From Siphonodentalium dalli (taxonomy: Eukaryota; Mollusca; Scaphopoda; Gadilida; Siphonodentaliidae), in assembly GCA_032622095.1 (NCBI GenBank), contig CP136061.1, positions 55,751,762 to 55,815,761 on the forward strand: a stretch of 64,000 bases of DNA. The letters are read 5' to 3'. The position numbers and the translations under genes were made by a program. The notes under the pieces are model-generated. The model did not search any database, had not been told where the DNA came from, and worked only from the letters and a program-made list of their open reading frames with translations. The first letter of the stretch is position 1. Each line of letters starts with the position of its first letter. Below, piece by piece: positions 34,328 to 45,775 of this stretch.

Positions 34328-34692
34328 TCCCCCACTTGGAAAAAAATAATTTCCACGGCAACATTTGGGACCCAACCCCCCTTATCCAATATTTGACACT
34401 CCTAAATGCTTTACTACTAATTTTGTTTATTGGGAATACCATACCAAATGTATTCCTTGTTCACTCTTCTTTCCAAACCTGTTCGACAACCTATTTTACA
34501 AGTCACAAAAATTGACTAAATACATGTGCCATCCTACCATACAATTCAGTCCATAAACCTGCCTAAACACCAAATCTAACCCCATGCAACATAATTTTGA
34601 GCATGATAGCGTTGTAAAATCCAGTGTTAAAACCAGGTGCATGTGTATTGTGTACTGTGTAGCAATGACATTCTGGTGACATGATCGGGGGG

Positions 34693-34797
34693 GAGAGCTT
34701 TCCGATAAATGGCAACAAGCCATATTTCCAACTAAATCCTGAAAAATTACCCATAATTCTGCTGTGGTTAAGGAGTCGATTATTTAAGGCATTACTA
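34693..34797. mobile_element. Family A foldback MITE, right half only
   Basis: Starts at the hairpin centre 'gagagctttccgataaatgg' and reaches the terminus 'ggcattacta'. The left arm is missing after a G-run. Confidence 0.78.
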
Positions 34798-34954
34798 TAC
34801 ATGTCCCAAATATTACATCACAGAAAAAGCCCTTTCTATCACACTTAAGATAGTAATTATATGTACATAACTTTTGATACAGTATCAATTGCACTATGCA
34901 CCTTACTGATTGACTCACCGGTGCTCACGGTACCTAATCATGATAAAATTTGTA

Positions 34955-35125
34955 TTAACGCTTTCATGATGGGACCTTTGCTGGTGCAGCATTTAAAGAA
35001 CCTGTGTCATTACATTCTCTTATATATACGAGTCTCCCATAGGGAGGCTCGCATATATAAAATAATGCATTGCATGGCACAGGGTTTTCAAAAATTTCAG
35101 GAAGTTGCAGTCATGAAAGGGTTAA
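34955..35125. mobile_element. Family C TTAA element with a single cassette
   Basis: TTAACGCTTTCATGATGGGA ... TCATGAAAGGGTTAA. Only one hairpin cassette ('gagtctcccatagggaggct'), an internal deletion derivative. Confidence 0.88.
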
Positions 35126-35454
35126 AGGTAATGTATTCCCTTACAGCTGCTTAAGGTAGGTTGAGCTTTGAAGTCTCAATATAGCTCATAGTAGCCATAT
35201 TAACAACAAGTTTATAGTAACAATAGGTCTAATACGGCAAAGAGATCTATTTTTTCTCATATGTTATATCAATGTCACTCATTCCAACTATATATGATTA
35301 GAAAAGTAATAAAGCACTGGTTACTGAGCTCTCATATAGTTTCCATTTTATATTCAATCGATATCAGAGTCAACTAATCATTGCCTGATTACTCAAAGGT
35401 TCTCAGCCCAATAACGGAGCACTCTCAGCTTGCAAGACTCAAATATGGCAAATT

Positions 35455-35630
35455 TAGTAATGCCCTAAATAATCGACTCCTTAACCACAGCAGAATTATG
35501 GGTAACTTTTCAGGATTTAGTCGGAAATATGGCTTGTTGCCATTTATTCCGATAAATGGCAACAATTAAGCCATATTTCCGACTAAATCCTGAAAAATTA
35601 CCCATAATTCTGCTGTGGTTAAGGTGTCGA
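35455..35630. mobile_element. Family A foldback MITE, ends eroded
   Basis: 'tagtaatgccctaaataatc' on the left; the right arm stops at 'ttaaggtgtcgatgg'. Both arms are otherwise intact, with a shortened centre. Confidence 0.82.
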
Positions 35631-35855
35631 TGGTCATTTGTTGGACTTATCTAAAATCCCTACAATTAAATGGAAATCTTCAATGTGTTTCTCTGGTTGT
35701 CATCTGCTTATGTTATCTGACCATCCCCAGGTTTTTTGGAGATCCTACCAGACTTGGTAATCGAAGTGACATTTTTTAAGTCAGCAGCCTGTCGATGGTC
35801 AATATTGATGTCGCTTTACTTTGTTCAAATTCATGCCAATGATGCCCATAGTGAA

Positions 35856-36110
35856 CAAGCCTTGAAATAGTGTGCCTGTCATTTGCAGAATGAGGTCCCC
35901 AGAGGGTGAATTTAGTGATGCTACCCCCGCATAATGGGCTAGCATCACCAAATTCACCCTCTGGGAACCTCATTCTGATGAGGTGTAAGCAGAATGAGGT
36001 CCCCAGAGGGTGAATTTGGTGATGCTAGCCCACTATGCGGGGTAGCATCACTAAATTCACCCTCTGGGAACCTCATTCTGCAAATGACAGGCACACTATT
36101 TCAAGGCTTG
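35856..36110. mobile_element. Family B element, short form, perfect target duplication
   Basis: 255 bp with flanking identical 8-mers 'atagtgaa'. Two-block palindrome as at 11254 and 25895. Confidence 0.92.
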
Positions 36111-36422
36111 ATAGTGAATGAAATACCATAGTTATTATTTGGTCAAATGCAATAAAATGAACTATTTTCACAACTAAACCATGTAGTATAAATGGACAGG
36201 CTGTAGATTTATATCGTGTATGGTGGTCATTAAATCTAACTTCAGGAATGATTAACTACTGTATTTTCATGCCAACCGATGCATGATGTTTATGAATATA
36301 TTTGTTTTCAGTATTGAATTCACGCATCAGGGTGCGCAAATTCGAAAATCGCAAATTTAAAACAAAGAAAAAAATAACACTGCGCGAATTTAAATATGAG
36401 TGAAGTAACATTTCTACATGTA

Positions 36423-36603
36423 CAGTAATGCCCCTAAGTAATCGATCTCTTAACCAAAGCAGAATTATGGGTTGTTGCCATTCATCGGAAAGCTCTCGCC
36501 GAGAGCTTTCCAATGAATGGCAACAAACCATATTTCCGACTAAATCCTGAAAAAAACCATAATTCTGCTGTGGTTAAGAGGTCGATTAATTAGAGCATTA
36601 CTG
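36423..36603. mobile_element. Family A foldback MITE
   Basis: TA-flanked with full termini. The left arm lacks 'aacttttcaggatttagtc' (jumps from 'attatggg' to 'ttgttgcc'). Confidence 0.86.
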
Positions 36604-36884
36604 TACATGTATATGAACTAAATCTTATCAAGATGAGTTATCCTCTTTATGATTCTAATAAACATTCACCGGCCTGCCCCAATTTAAAAATAATTTGATG
36701 AGAATCCATTTATTATAGGCTATCGTATAATATTCTAGTGCCACAAATGTATTGAGTATTTCAAAGTCGCTGGAATATTTTCTTTCTCCAATTAAATTCC
36801 TGCATGATGTTCTGAAAACACAATTATCACTTTGAGCACACAGATTCACCGAAAGAAGTGATTATTACTTTATGTTCCAAGAAA

Positions 36885-37281
36885 CAAACCATGAAATAGT
36901 GTGTCTGTCATTTGCAGAATGAGGTGCCCTGATGGTGGATTTAGTGACCAAATTCACCCTCTGGAGATGTCATTCTGCTTAGGCCTCAACTGTTATGGCA
37001 GATCTAGGATCAGATTGAAGTTCCCCAGTTGAAGATTGTGATGTTCATCCATTATTCACCTTGATTATGCATTTTATCTTCTGCAAATTAGGGAATATAG
37101 AAACTGAACAGAAAGGAAAAAGTAACCGAAAAAATGTTAATTTGAGACTATAGATACTTTGCAGAAGATGAGACTTAAGCAGAATGAGGTCCCAGAGAGT
37201 GAATTTAGTAATGCTAGCCCGCTAAATTCACCCTCTGGGAACCTCATTCTGCAAATGACAGACTTACTATTACAAGGCTTA
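36885..37281. mobile_element. Family B element, long form
   Basis: CAAACCATGAAATAG to 'attacaaggctta'. Flanking 8-mers ccaagaaa / ccaaggaa (7 of 8). Long-form centre present, outer blocks shortened. Confidence 0.85.
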
Positions 37282-37521
37282 CCAAGGAAACAAGAATAAA
37301 AAGAAGGGTATTAATTTTTTTTCAGTGAGATAGTAGTTCAATAATTCCCAGCCACTCCAGAGAGTCGTATTGTGGAATATACAGACAGCACAATGGGGAA
37401 AAGGGACATGGGCTTTCCTAAATCATTAATTCGCAGAGAAAAATAGGACTCAAGCAGGTGTTAATTGATTTACCTGAGCTCCAATGTTTATTGAAGAATG
37501 AGGAGGATTAACGACCAGAAA

Positions 37522-37866
37522 CTAATTATCAATTCCTCTATTGTTATCTCCATCATTCAGACTTGTCTGAAGGAAATACATCTTGTTGGAATATCTGCTA
37601 AGGTCGATGTAGCTTTCCATAAGATCAGACAGAATATCATAGCAGATATCTTTAACCCGTTTACTCCTCAATAAACAATTCCACTCAGTGCAAAAAAGTA
37701 TACCTTGGGCTGTTATTTTTTTCATTTCCTCAGATGTTCAGTTAGGCCACAAAAAAACCTCTTTGTTTCCGATACCCTGCCTGGCTGAGATTTTCTTGCC
37801 TGCCTCAAATTTTTTTTTCAATTTTCTCCAGAAGGCTAGTCTATTGTTACCTGTTAGAATGTCAAT
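37522..37866 (-). pseudogene. Candidate exon or pseudo-exon, 115 codons with one in-frame TGA
   Basis: Preceded on the minus strand by an acceptor-like 'catttttcaatattcag'. One frame then reads IDILTGNNRLAFWRKL, 42 codons to a TGA at 37738-37740. It continues in the same frame as TSEEMKKITAQG ... DICYDILSDLMES to the terminal stop. The composition is protein-like (Trp, Cys, amphipathic stretches), but I recognise no family. If real, the TGA is a nonsense change in an otherwise intact exon. It could equally be chance in A-rich DNA. Confidence 0.28.
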
Positions 37867-37900
37867 CTGAATATTGAAAAATGTTCAAATCCCAAAAGCA

Positions 37901-38971
37901 ACTAGAGGTGTGACTAAGGTTACCCCCCGTTTTAAAAATACTATGATGTTTCACATGTCAGTAAACATTTAGTTAAAATAATAAAATAACAGTTCCCATT
38001 GCAGGTGCACAACCCTAACCCTAATCTTAAACCTATGTACCGAAAAATGTAGGAATAAAAGCTCGGACAAAATTATGCATGTTGCAAAAAAGTCGAAAAA
38101 GGGGAATAACTCCACCAAAAAAAGTTGGACGGACGTCATAATTGCAGGTGCACAGGTTCCCATAGTACTAAATATCTGTGCCAAGTTAAACTAGAGGTGT
38201 GACTGTCCCAATGGGACTACGGATACCCCCCTTTTTAAAAAATACTAAGATGTTTGACATGTCAGTAAACATTTAGTTAAAATAATAAAATAACAGTTCC
38301 CATTGCAGGTGTACAACCATAACCCTAATCTTAAACCTATTGACCGAAAATTGTAGGAATAAAAGCTTGGACAAAATTATGTATGTTGCGAAAAAAATTC
38401 TAAGTCGAAAATGGGGAATAACTCCACACAAAAAATGTCGGACAGACGTCATAATTGCAGGTGCACAGATTCCCATGGTACTAAATATCAGTGCCAAGAT
38501 TAAAAAACATTGACCGAAAAATGTAGGAATAAAAGCTTGGACAAAATTATGCATGTTGCAAAAAAAGTTTCTAAGTTGAAAAAGGGGGATAACTCCACCA
38601 AAAAATGTCGGACAGATGTCATAATCGCAGATGCACAAGTTCCAATGGTACTAAATATCTGTGCCACGTTTTAAAAAAATTGACCAAAAAATGTAGGAAT
38701 AAAAGCTCGGACAAAAGTATACATGCTGCGAAAAATTTCTAAGTCGAAAAAGGGGGGATAACTCCAAAAAAAAAAGTCCGAGAGACGTCATAATCGCAGG
38801 TGCACAGGTTCCCATGGTTGATGTCTGTGCCAAGTTTCACGGAAATTGATCAAAAAACGACTGAGAAAAACTCCGGACAAATTTGTGTCCACGGACGGAC
38901 GGACAACGGGACGGACGACGGACGGACAAGCTGACTCCAGTATACCCCCCCTAACTTCGTTGCGGGGGGTA
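37901..38971. repeat. Family I dispersed repeat, long tandem copy
   Basis: Two starts ('ctagaggtgtgactaagg', 'ctagaggtgtgactgtcc') and ~175-bp internal units with 'aaaatgtaggaataaaagct' and 'gggataactcc'. The tail 'cacggacggacggacaac' leads to 'ggggggtataaa'. The 'aaccctaaccctaatc' near 38010 belongs to this repeat. Confidence 0.75.
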
Positions 38972-39252
38972 TAAAAAAAAATTGACCTAAAAATGTAGGA
39001 ATAAAAGCTCGGACAAAATTATACATGTTGCGAAAATTTTCTAAGTCGAAAAAGGGGGGATAACTCCACCAAAAAAAGTCAGACAGACGTCATAATCGCA
39101 TGGGGAACAGGTTCCCATGGTGGTTGATGTCTGTGCCAAGTTTCACGGAAATTGATCAAAAAAAGACTGAGAAAAACTCCGGACAAATTTGTGTCCACGG
39201 ACGACGGACGGAAGGACGAGCTGACTCCAGTATACCCCCGCTAACTTCGTTG

Positions 39253-39291
<39 letters not shown>

Positions 39292-39292
39292 T
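38972..39292. repeat. Family I repeat, adjacent partial copy ending in G36
   Basis: One further unit and tail. The terminal 'gcggggggtata' motif of the family has expanded into an uninterrupted run of 36 G (39254-39289). Confidence 0.8.
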
Positions 39293-39569
39293 AAAAAATA
39301 AGTCAGTTATTAAGCTCAACGTTGGCAAGATCTTACTGCAGAGTGAATGAATTCAAGTGACAGCATGTTTATATCATATGCTTGGCTCACTGCCCAATAC
39401 ACATTGATCTACCATATTCCATGGGACGGTGACTATATACACTATTATATCACTTACAGCTGAAAGGTTTAAAAAAAAAATCCCTGCCTGTTTTTCTGAA
39501 AAATATCCCAATGTTATTGGAAACAAAGAAGTTTTTTGTTTTGGCCTTAAAGGGACGCAAGGCCTTAAA

Positions 39570-39633
39570 CAAGCCTTGAAATAGTGTGTCTGTCATTTGC
39601 AGAATGAGGTCCCCATAGGGTGAATTTAGCGAC
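39570..39633. mobile_element. Family B left-terminus fragment
   Basis: CAAGCCTTGAAATAGTGTGT continues for ~64 bp to 'gaatttagcgac' and stops. Confidence 0.8.
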
Positions 39634-39639
39634 AAGTGT

Positions 39640-40778
39640 TGTGATATTTAATTGGGACCCGATCATCATCTTTGAAGTTATATTTTTTTAGGAACTCAAT
39701 GCGTCTATCTGGGACAGATAATACTAAACGGAAAGGTAGTGATCAACATATTTCAATACCGGGAAAAATTAAAAAGCGAATATTATAAGGTTATAGTTTA
39801 GCAAGGGAAGCCTAACTGACTTAGTACATGTATAGCGTAATTCGATATGAATTCTCATAAGTTGCGTGTTAAGTATGATAACTTGGGTAATTAGGTATGT
39901 GATAAACCTATACTTATTGTATTATTAATAAGTGCAACTGATTTCGTTTCTGTAAAGCTCTTAAGGTGTATTTTGGAGTGCATATACAGATCCCTGATAA
40001 TTACGTTCTGAAAGGTCCCTTGCTCTTTCCGTTTCTTAACAATAGGATGCTCCCATGCAAACCGCCATGTGACTTTAATTTGGGAGTTGATAATGAGATT
40101 GTGTCCTTAAAATTGTAATTGCCATATGGCCTTTAATAATTTCTATCTCTTAGTGGCAATCAAATCACCATTTGAAACTGTACGACTACTATTATTAGCT
40201 AATCGTAATTTTTATCAGTAGTACGTGTAGTTCATTATACGAAAGGTGTCAAGAACTCGAAGAGAGCATATTAGAAGGATAATAAAACTGGAGGCAATTC
40301 TCTTCTGCCACGTCCCGTAGAACCCAAGCAGCTTTGGGAAAGACCTTACATGCGTCAAACTGTCAAATGCCACTCAGGTCTACTTCCGACAACTTATATC
40401 GAACATGGAGAGGATGGTACAATTCAAAGACAAGCAATTAAATGGTGATATAACAGCAAAGTAAAATAGCGTTTTTCATGAAACTTTACGGGATTGATGA
40501 GTTATCGATATGATCGGCTGCTTTTGGCGCGGATTGGTGGGATAAGCAAACAGCGATCTCCATGGGACAGAGATACATTTTATAATCATTAATATGACAT
40601 TCTCGGCAAGCTGCATGATGGGGATTTGTGGATGAATTACGAAGGATTATATCTGATACATGGTAATAGCTTGACAGCTGCCCTTTAACATAAGAGCTTC
40701 AAGGAGGACAAAAAGACTGTTCTACATAATTTTCATAGTGTGGTAGGTGCCCAGTCTGAGAGGGGGGGGGACTTGCAA
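39640..40778. other. Longest anonymous single-copy-looking stretch (1.1 kb)
   Basis: No element, tandem repeat or ORF above 60 codons is recognised. This is the least repeat-like block in the centre of the window. Confidence 0.4.
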
Positions 40779-41043
40779 TTGAGCTTCCTGAAATTATGGG
40801 GAAAAAACCCTGTGCCAATGCATTCTCTTATATATGTAAGTCACCCATAGGGAGCCTTGTATATATATTAAAGAGAATACATGGAAAACAATATTTACCT
40901 TGACATTGTAAGCCAGTGCATTCTCTTATATATGTGAGGCTCCCTTAGGGAGACTCGCATATATAAGATAATGAACTGGCACAGGATCTTTAATACTGCA
41001 CCAGTGAAGCTCCCCTGATCTGCTCCTGCCATGAAAGAGTTAA
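40779..41043. mobile_element. Family C TTAA element, left end lost
   Basis: Starts within 'gagcttcctgaaatt' and has two cassettes. The right end is 'catgaaagagttaa'. Confidence 0.82.
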
Positions 41044-41252
41044 TTAACAACAAGCATCATGGAGGAGTAATAGATTGTTTTACATAATATTGCATAGTAT
41101 GCTAGCCTGGGGAGGGATCTAGTAATTTATATTTTGTGATACCTGCCTGTAACACAGAGCTTCAATTTCCGACCAGGTACTTAGTTAATGAGCGAATTCC
41201 CATGAAACAACTGTAGGTCATTTGCTGAAGGCAACCAATGCAGCTTTTGTCG

Positions 41253-41479
41253 TTAACCCTCCCATAACTGGGGCTTCCTGAAATTTTGCCAAAACCATGT
41301 GCCAATGCATTCTCTTACCGGTATATATGCGAGTCTCCCATAGCAATATTTACCTTGACAGCAAGTGCATTTTTTTATATATGCCAGGCTCCCTATGGGA
41401 AACTCGCATATATAAGAGAATGTACTGGCACATGGTCTTTAATGCTGCACCAGCACAGCTCCAGTCATGAAAGTGATAA
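41253..41479. mobile_element. Family C TTAA element
   Basis: TTAACCCTCCCATAACTGGG at the left and 'agtcatgaaagtgataa' at the right. Both cassettes shortened. Confidence 0.82.
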
Positions 41480-41885
41480 ATGGCAGAGAGTGAGATTCAA
41501 ACGCATGACTTTTTCACAAAAAGACATTACTGGGTTCAGTATATGCTAACAACTGGAATATCATGCCACTGCTATTAATAGCATAAGTTTACAAGCTCAT
41601 GCATTGTTGATGTCATGTACATCATCACTCTTGGCGATGTCAACATGAAGTAGTTTCGGCTTGTATTCAATGTGTGGTATTAAAACAATATGTATCTTAT
41701 GATTCCTTTGAATACATGTACAATGGTTGTGAATAAAATTTTGAATCTCAATATCTTCACTGTAATGTGTAGTATGTGGTATCTGCAACAAGTGTATAGA
41801 TACATCATACAGTATATTGTATCCACACTGAGTCAGAGTCAGGAACCAGACCAGAGGGAGACATGGGATATATCTAAATGTGTTA

Positions 41886-41977
41886 CAGTAATGCCCTAAA
41901 TAATTGACTCCTTAACCACAGAAGAATTATGGGTAATTCTGCTGTGGTTAAGGGGTCAATTATTTAGGGCATTACTG
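41886..41977. mobile_element. Family A foldback MITE, 92-bp minimal copy
   Basis: Both termini with only ~46 bp of each arm, meeting at 'gaattatgggtaattctgc'. The shortest two-ended copy seen. Confidence 0.88.
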
Positions 41978-41997
41978 CACTTCTCCCTCTTTTTGTC

Positions 41998-42264
41998 TTA
42001 ACCTTTTCATGACTGGAGCTTCCTGAAATTTTGCGAAAACCCTGTGCCAATACATTTTCTTGTATATGCGAGTCTCCCATAGGGAGCCTTGCATATATAA
42101 GATAATACATTGGCCTAACAATATTTATGTTGGTTGACCTTGTAAGCCAGTTCATTCTCTTATATATGTGAGGCTCCCTACAGGAGACTCACATACGTAA
42201 AAGAATCTACTGGAACAGAATCTTAAAAGCTGCAGCAGCGCAGCTCCCTTCATGAAAGTATTAA
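41998..42264. mobile_element. Family C TTAA element
   Basis: TTAACCTTTTCATGACTGGA ... TCATGAAAGTATTAA. Two cassettes. Confidence 0.85.
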
Positions 42265-42290
42265 GGAGAAGAGACTTCTCTCTGCCACTC

Positions 42291-42417
42291 CAGTGTATAG
42301 ATGTCCAACTCAGTGTATAGATGTCCAACTCAGTGTATAGATGTCCAACTCAGTGTATAGATGTCCAACTCAGTGTATAGATGTCCAACTCGGTGTATAG
42401 ATGTCCAACTCAGTGTA
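42291..42417. repeat. 20-bp tandem repeat, ~6 copies
   Basis: 'cagtgtatagatgtccaact' repeated, nearly identical. Directly followed by a 21-bp repeat. Confidence 0.92.
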
Positions 42418-42439
42418 TTTAAAATGTCTTTGCTCATTA

Positions 42440-42496
42440 CAATGGTGTACTTACTGATTATAATGGTGTACTTACTGATTATAATGGTGTACTTTT
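42440..42496. repeat. 21-bp tandem repeat, ~2.7 copies
   Basis: 'ataatggtgtacttactgat' plus 't', three partial copies. Confidence 0.8.
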
Positions 42497-42582
42497 GGAT
42501 CATTGATGGACGTTGTTGGGGTGCAACATGAACTTAAGCCTTTAGGGCTCTAAATAGGGAGAAGTGTCTTCTCTATAAACTC

Positions 42583-42846
42583 TTAACCCTTTCTTGACTG
42601 GAGCTTCCTGAAATTTTGCGAAAACCCTGTGCCAATGCATTATCTTATATATGCGAGTCTCCCATAGGGAGCCTCGCATATAGAAGATAATACATTTGAC
42701 TAACCTTTTTCACCTTGACCTTGTAAATCCAGTGCATTCTCTTATATATGTGGAGCTCATTATGAGAGACTCGCATATATAAGAGAATACACTGGCACAG
42801 GATCTTTACTGCTGCACCAGTGTAACTCCCTTTATGAAACAGTTAA
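42583..42846. mobile_element. Family C TTAA element
   Basis: TTAACCCTTTCTTGACTGGA ... TTATGAAACAGTTAA. Two cassettes. Confidence 0.86.
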
Positions 42847-42999
42847 GGCCAATGTATTCTCTTATATATGCGAGGCTCCCTGTGGGAGACTCGCATATAT
42901 AAGAGAATGCATTGGCACAGGGTTTCATAAAATTTCAGGAAATTCCAGTCATAGAAGGGTTTATGCTGCACCAGCACAACTCCCATCATGAAAGGGTTA
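42847..42999. mobile_element. Family C partial element in tandem with the previous copy
   Basis: One cassette ('gaggctccctgtgggagact'), then 'agtcatagaagggtt', then another C right terminus 'cccatcatgaaagggtta'. Arose by partial duplication or nested insertion. Confidence 0.75.
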
Positions 43000-43252
43000 T
43001 TGGAGCCTTGGTGGCCAGAAATGAGAAGCTAGGATGATGAAATATCAGGAGACTGGGGAGAATAAAATTTCAATAGACTATTCAATCTCAATGCTTGCCC
43101 CACTGCTTTCCAATGGGCTCAAATCCATTGGCACCAGCAAAATAGCATGCTATTCAATACCAATCCCACACATGTAACAAGGGTAAATTAAGCGTGGGCA
43201 TGTTGTTTTCTTCGGAATGGATATGAAGGCTATGGCGCTGCGAAGCTTGAGA

Positions 43253-43302
43253 TTTGGGGACCTCATTCTGCAAACGACAGGCACATTATTCTCGGGCCTG
43301 CT
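43253..43302. mobile_element. Family B right-terminus fragment
   Basis: 'tggggacctcattctgcaaa' to 'attctcgggcctg'. Confidence 0.65.
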
Positions 43303-43760
43303 TTGAATGCTGTGCAAGCATTGATATATAATGCTGATATGTTCAAAATTGCAAACATGTGGGGCAAGAAATACAACTTTTTATGATATTTTCATCAACT
43401 TTTTATGTCAAAATATTTATCATATCCCCACTCCCAAAAGACAGGACCTGTTATCCTACTCTCAATTTTTATCCTACTCTCAGCACTGTGTCATGACATC
43501 AATTTTTTTATCATTCGGTATCCTTGGGCATTATTTTAACAAGAAATGGCTGGCGATGTAGCTTTAAGAACCATTAGGTCTACCATGTGTTTCTTTGTGG
43601 TCTGGGTTGCATAAAGCCTCGTAAAAAATAATTCTCCGCATCTCAGTCAAGGAGAAAAACAGAAAGGTTAACTATTGTTTATGAATTCTAAAATGTCACA
43701 CACAAAGCTTAAGTGAAGACACTGAAGACTGAGAAATGTTAAGCCATCAGAGAACAAATA

Positions 43761-43934
43761 CAGTAATGCCCTGAATAATTGACTCCTTAACCACAGCAGA
43801 ATTATGGGTAACTTTTCAGGATTTAGTCGGAAATATGGCTTGTTGCCATTCATTGTAAAGCTCTCAGTGACTAAATCCTAAAAAGTTACCCATAATTCTT
43901 CTGTGGTTAAGGAGTCAATTATTTAGGGCATTAC
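43761..43934. mobile_element. Family A foldback MITE
   Basis: TA|CAGTAATGCCC with a full left arm. The right arm is partly deleted and its last bases are lost ('gggcattacag'). Confidence 0.84.
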
Positions 43935-44297
43935 AGACTTGTTTGACTCTTTTGATGCTTATTTCACTGATACGGCTTTTAGACAAGAGCGAAATTAATT
44001 TTGTTCTCAATTATAATAGCATCCTTGACAATATCTAATACACAATTTCATCAACGACAGTTAGGAGATATCAACTGACAGACTGAAATTGTACTGAGCT
44101 AAATCATTACTGGCTGTAACAGTAGGGACTGTATGGTCCTATGAATCAGGTGTTTTCATTCAGAAATAAATCTCTAATTGAATCGATCAAGTGTTTCAAG
44201 AGTGAAAATATGGAACAGTCTGGGGAATGGAAAACCTCACAATAATAAGAGATTAACACTGTCTTGTAATATCTAACCATATTAATCTGTCTTCTGT

Positions 44298-44463
44298 GTA
44301 ATTTTTCAGGATTTAGTCCGAAATATGGCTTGTTGCCATTCATCGGAAAGCTATCAGTGAGAGCTTTCCGATGAATGGCAACAAGACATATTTCCGAATA
44401 AATCCTGAAAAATTACCCATAATTCTGCTGTGGTTAAGGAGTCGATTATTTAGGGCATTACTG
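44298..44463. mobile_element. Family A foldback MITE, left end lost
   Basis: Begins 'gtaatttttcaggattta' inside the left arm. Complete right arm to GCATTACTG|TA. Confidence 0.84.
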
Positions 44464-44733
44464 TATCTACAATATGGTGAAGGTTTCCGAAGCAAAAAGA
44501 ACGATAATAAGCTAGTATACATGCAACCCATTGTCATCATAAAAACTGACTGATGTCAATGCGATGAGTGATTGATGGGGCCATTAGACGGAATAATTCT
44601 ATATAATTTGCTTCTGAACTTTCACATTTCGTCATTCTCTGTACAGTATATTAAATCTGTCATTTTAAATCATTCTGGACTCTTTGGCAGTATACAGAAC
44701 AGAGACTGACAAAGTAATAGTTGAGAATTATTA

Positions 44734-44982
44734 TTAACACTTTCATCATGACAGGAGCTGCAGTGGTGCAGCATTAAAGATCATGTGCCAGTGCATTCTC
44801 TTATATATGCGAGTCTCCCATAAGCAGCCTGGCATATTAAAGAGAATGCACTGGCTTACAATGTCAAGGTAAATATTGTTAGGCCAATGTATTCTCTTAT
44901 ATATGTGAGGCTCCCTAAAAGAGAATGCATTGGCACAGGGTTTTTCATGAAATTTTAAAATGCTCCAGTCATGAAGGGTTAA
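44734..44982. mobile_element. Family C TTAA element
   Basis: TTAACACTTTCATCATGACA ... TCATGAAGGGTTAA. Two cassettes, the second shortened. Confidence 0.86.
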
Positions 44983-45144
44983 ACTATTCCAAAACCTATT
45001 GTGGCCCCAGGCAATATGTACAGGGCCGGGAAATCTACGTCATAATTTGCATCGAAAATTGTGGCAAGATGTCTCACCGAAGTGAGTATACTCTTCGTTT
45101 TCTTCACCCATATAAATAACTCAACCAAAAGATAACGATGAGCT

Positions 45145-45432
45145 ATGTAATATTGTATCCTACAGTAATTCCCTAAATGTAATATTGTATCCTACAGTAA
45201 TTCCCTAAATGTAATATTGTATCCTACAGTAATTCCCTAAATGTAATATTGTATCCTACAGTAATTCCCTAAATGTAATATTGTATCCTACAGTAATGCC
45301 CTAAATGTAATATTGTATCCTACAGTAATGCCCTAAATGTAATATTGTATCCTACAGTAATGCCCTAAATGTAATATTGTATCCTACAGTAATGCCCTAA
45401 ATGTAATATTGAATCCTACAGTAATGCCCTAA
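45145..45432. repeat. 32-bp tandem array built from a MITE terminus and its flank, 9 units
   Basis: Each unit is 'atgtaatattgtatcc' + 'tacagtaat(t/g)ccctaa', that is flank plus the first ~16 bp of a family A end. Units 1-4 have 'aattccc', units 5-9 'aatgccc'. The last unit runs without interruption into the intact MITE at 45419. Confidence 0.93.
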
Positions 45433-45583
45433 ATAATTGACTCCTTAACCACAGCAGAATTAAGGGTAATTTTTCAGGATTTAGTCGGAAATATGGCTTG
45501 TTGCCATTCATTGGAAAGCTCTGTGAGAAAAATTACCCATAATTCTGTTGTGGTTAAGGAGTCGATAATTTAGGGCATTACTG
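45419..45583. mobile_element. Family A foldback MITE at the end of a 32-bp array
   Basis: CAGTAATGCCC to GGGCATTACTG, arms shortened in the right half. Confidence 0.87.
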
Positions 45584-45695
45584 CATGCAGCTCTCTATGA
45601 TTCCCATCTTCATATGACTGTTGAGAAGATATGAGTGTTCAAGTGACTTCTGTCACCATTTTTCGAGGTTGTAAAATTTTAATGCCAAAATCTCC

Positions 45696-45775
45696 TTAAC
45701 ACATCCACTGCTGACTACGAGTTATCTCGTACTTTTTGCATGTAATTGAATGGGCGTCGGCAGTGAACGTGTTAA
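45696..45775. mobile_element. 80-bp TTAA foldback mini-element
   Basis: TTAACACATCCACTGCTGAC pairs with the right end 'gtcggcagtgaacgtgttaa'. A further short stem 'acgagttatctcgt' lies inside. Ends at TTAA on both sides. Confidence 0.72.

Noticed and set aside
34194-34515. ORFs with polyproline or polyglycine
   Set aside because: Artefacts of the C25 run at 34303-34327.
38273-38638. 121-codon minus-strand ORF with hydrophobic repeats
   Set aside because: It lies in tandem family I repeat units and its peptide repeats follow the DNA repeat; similar ORFs occur in neighbouring units.
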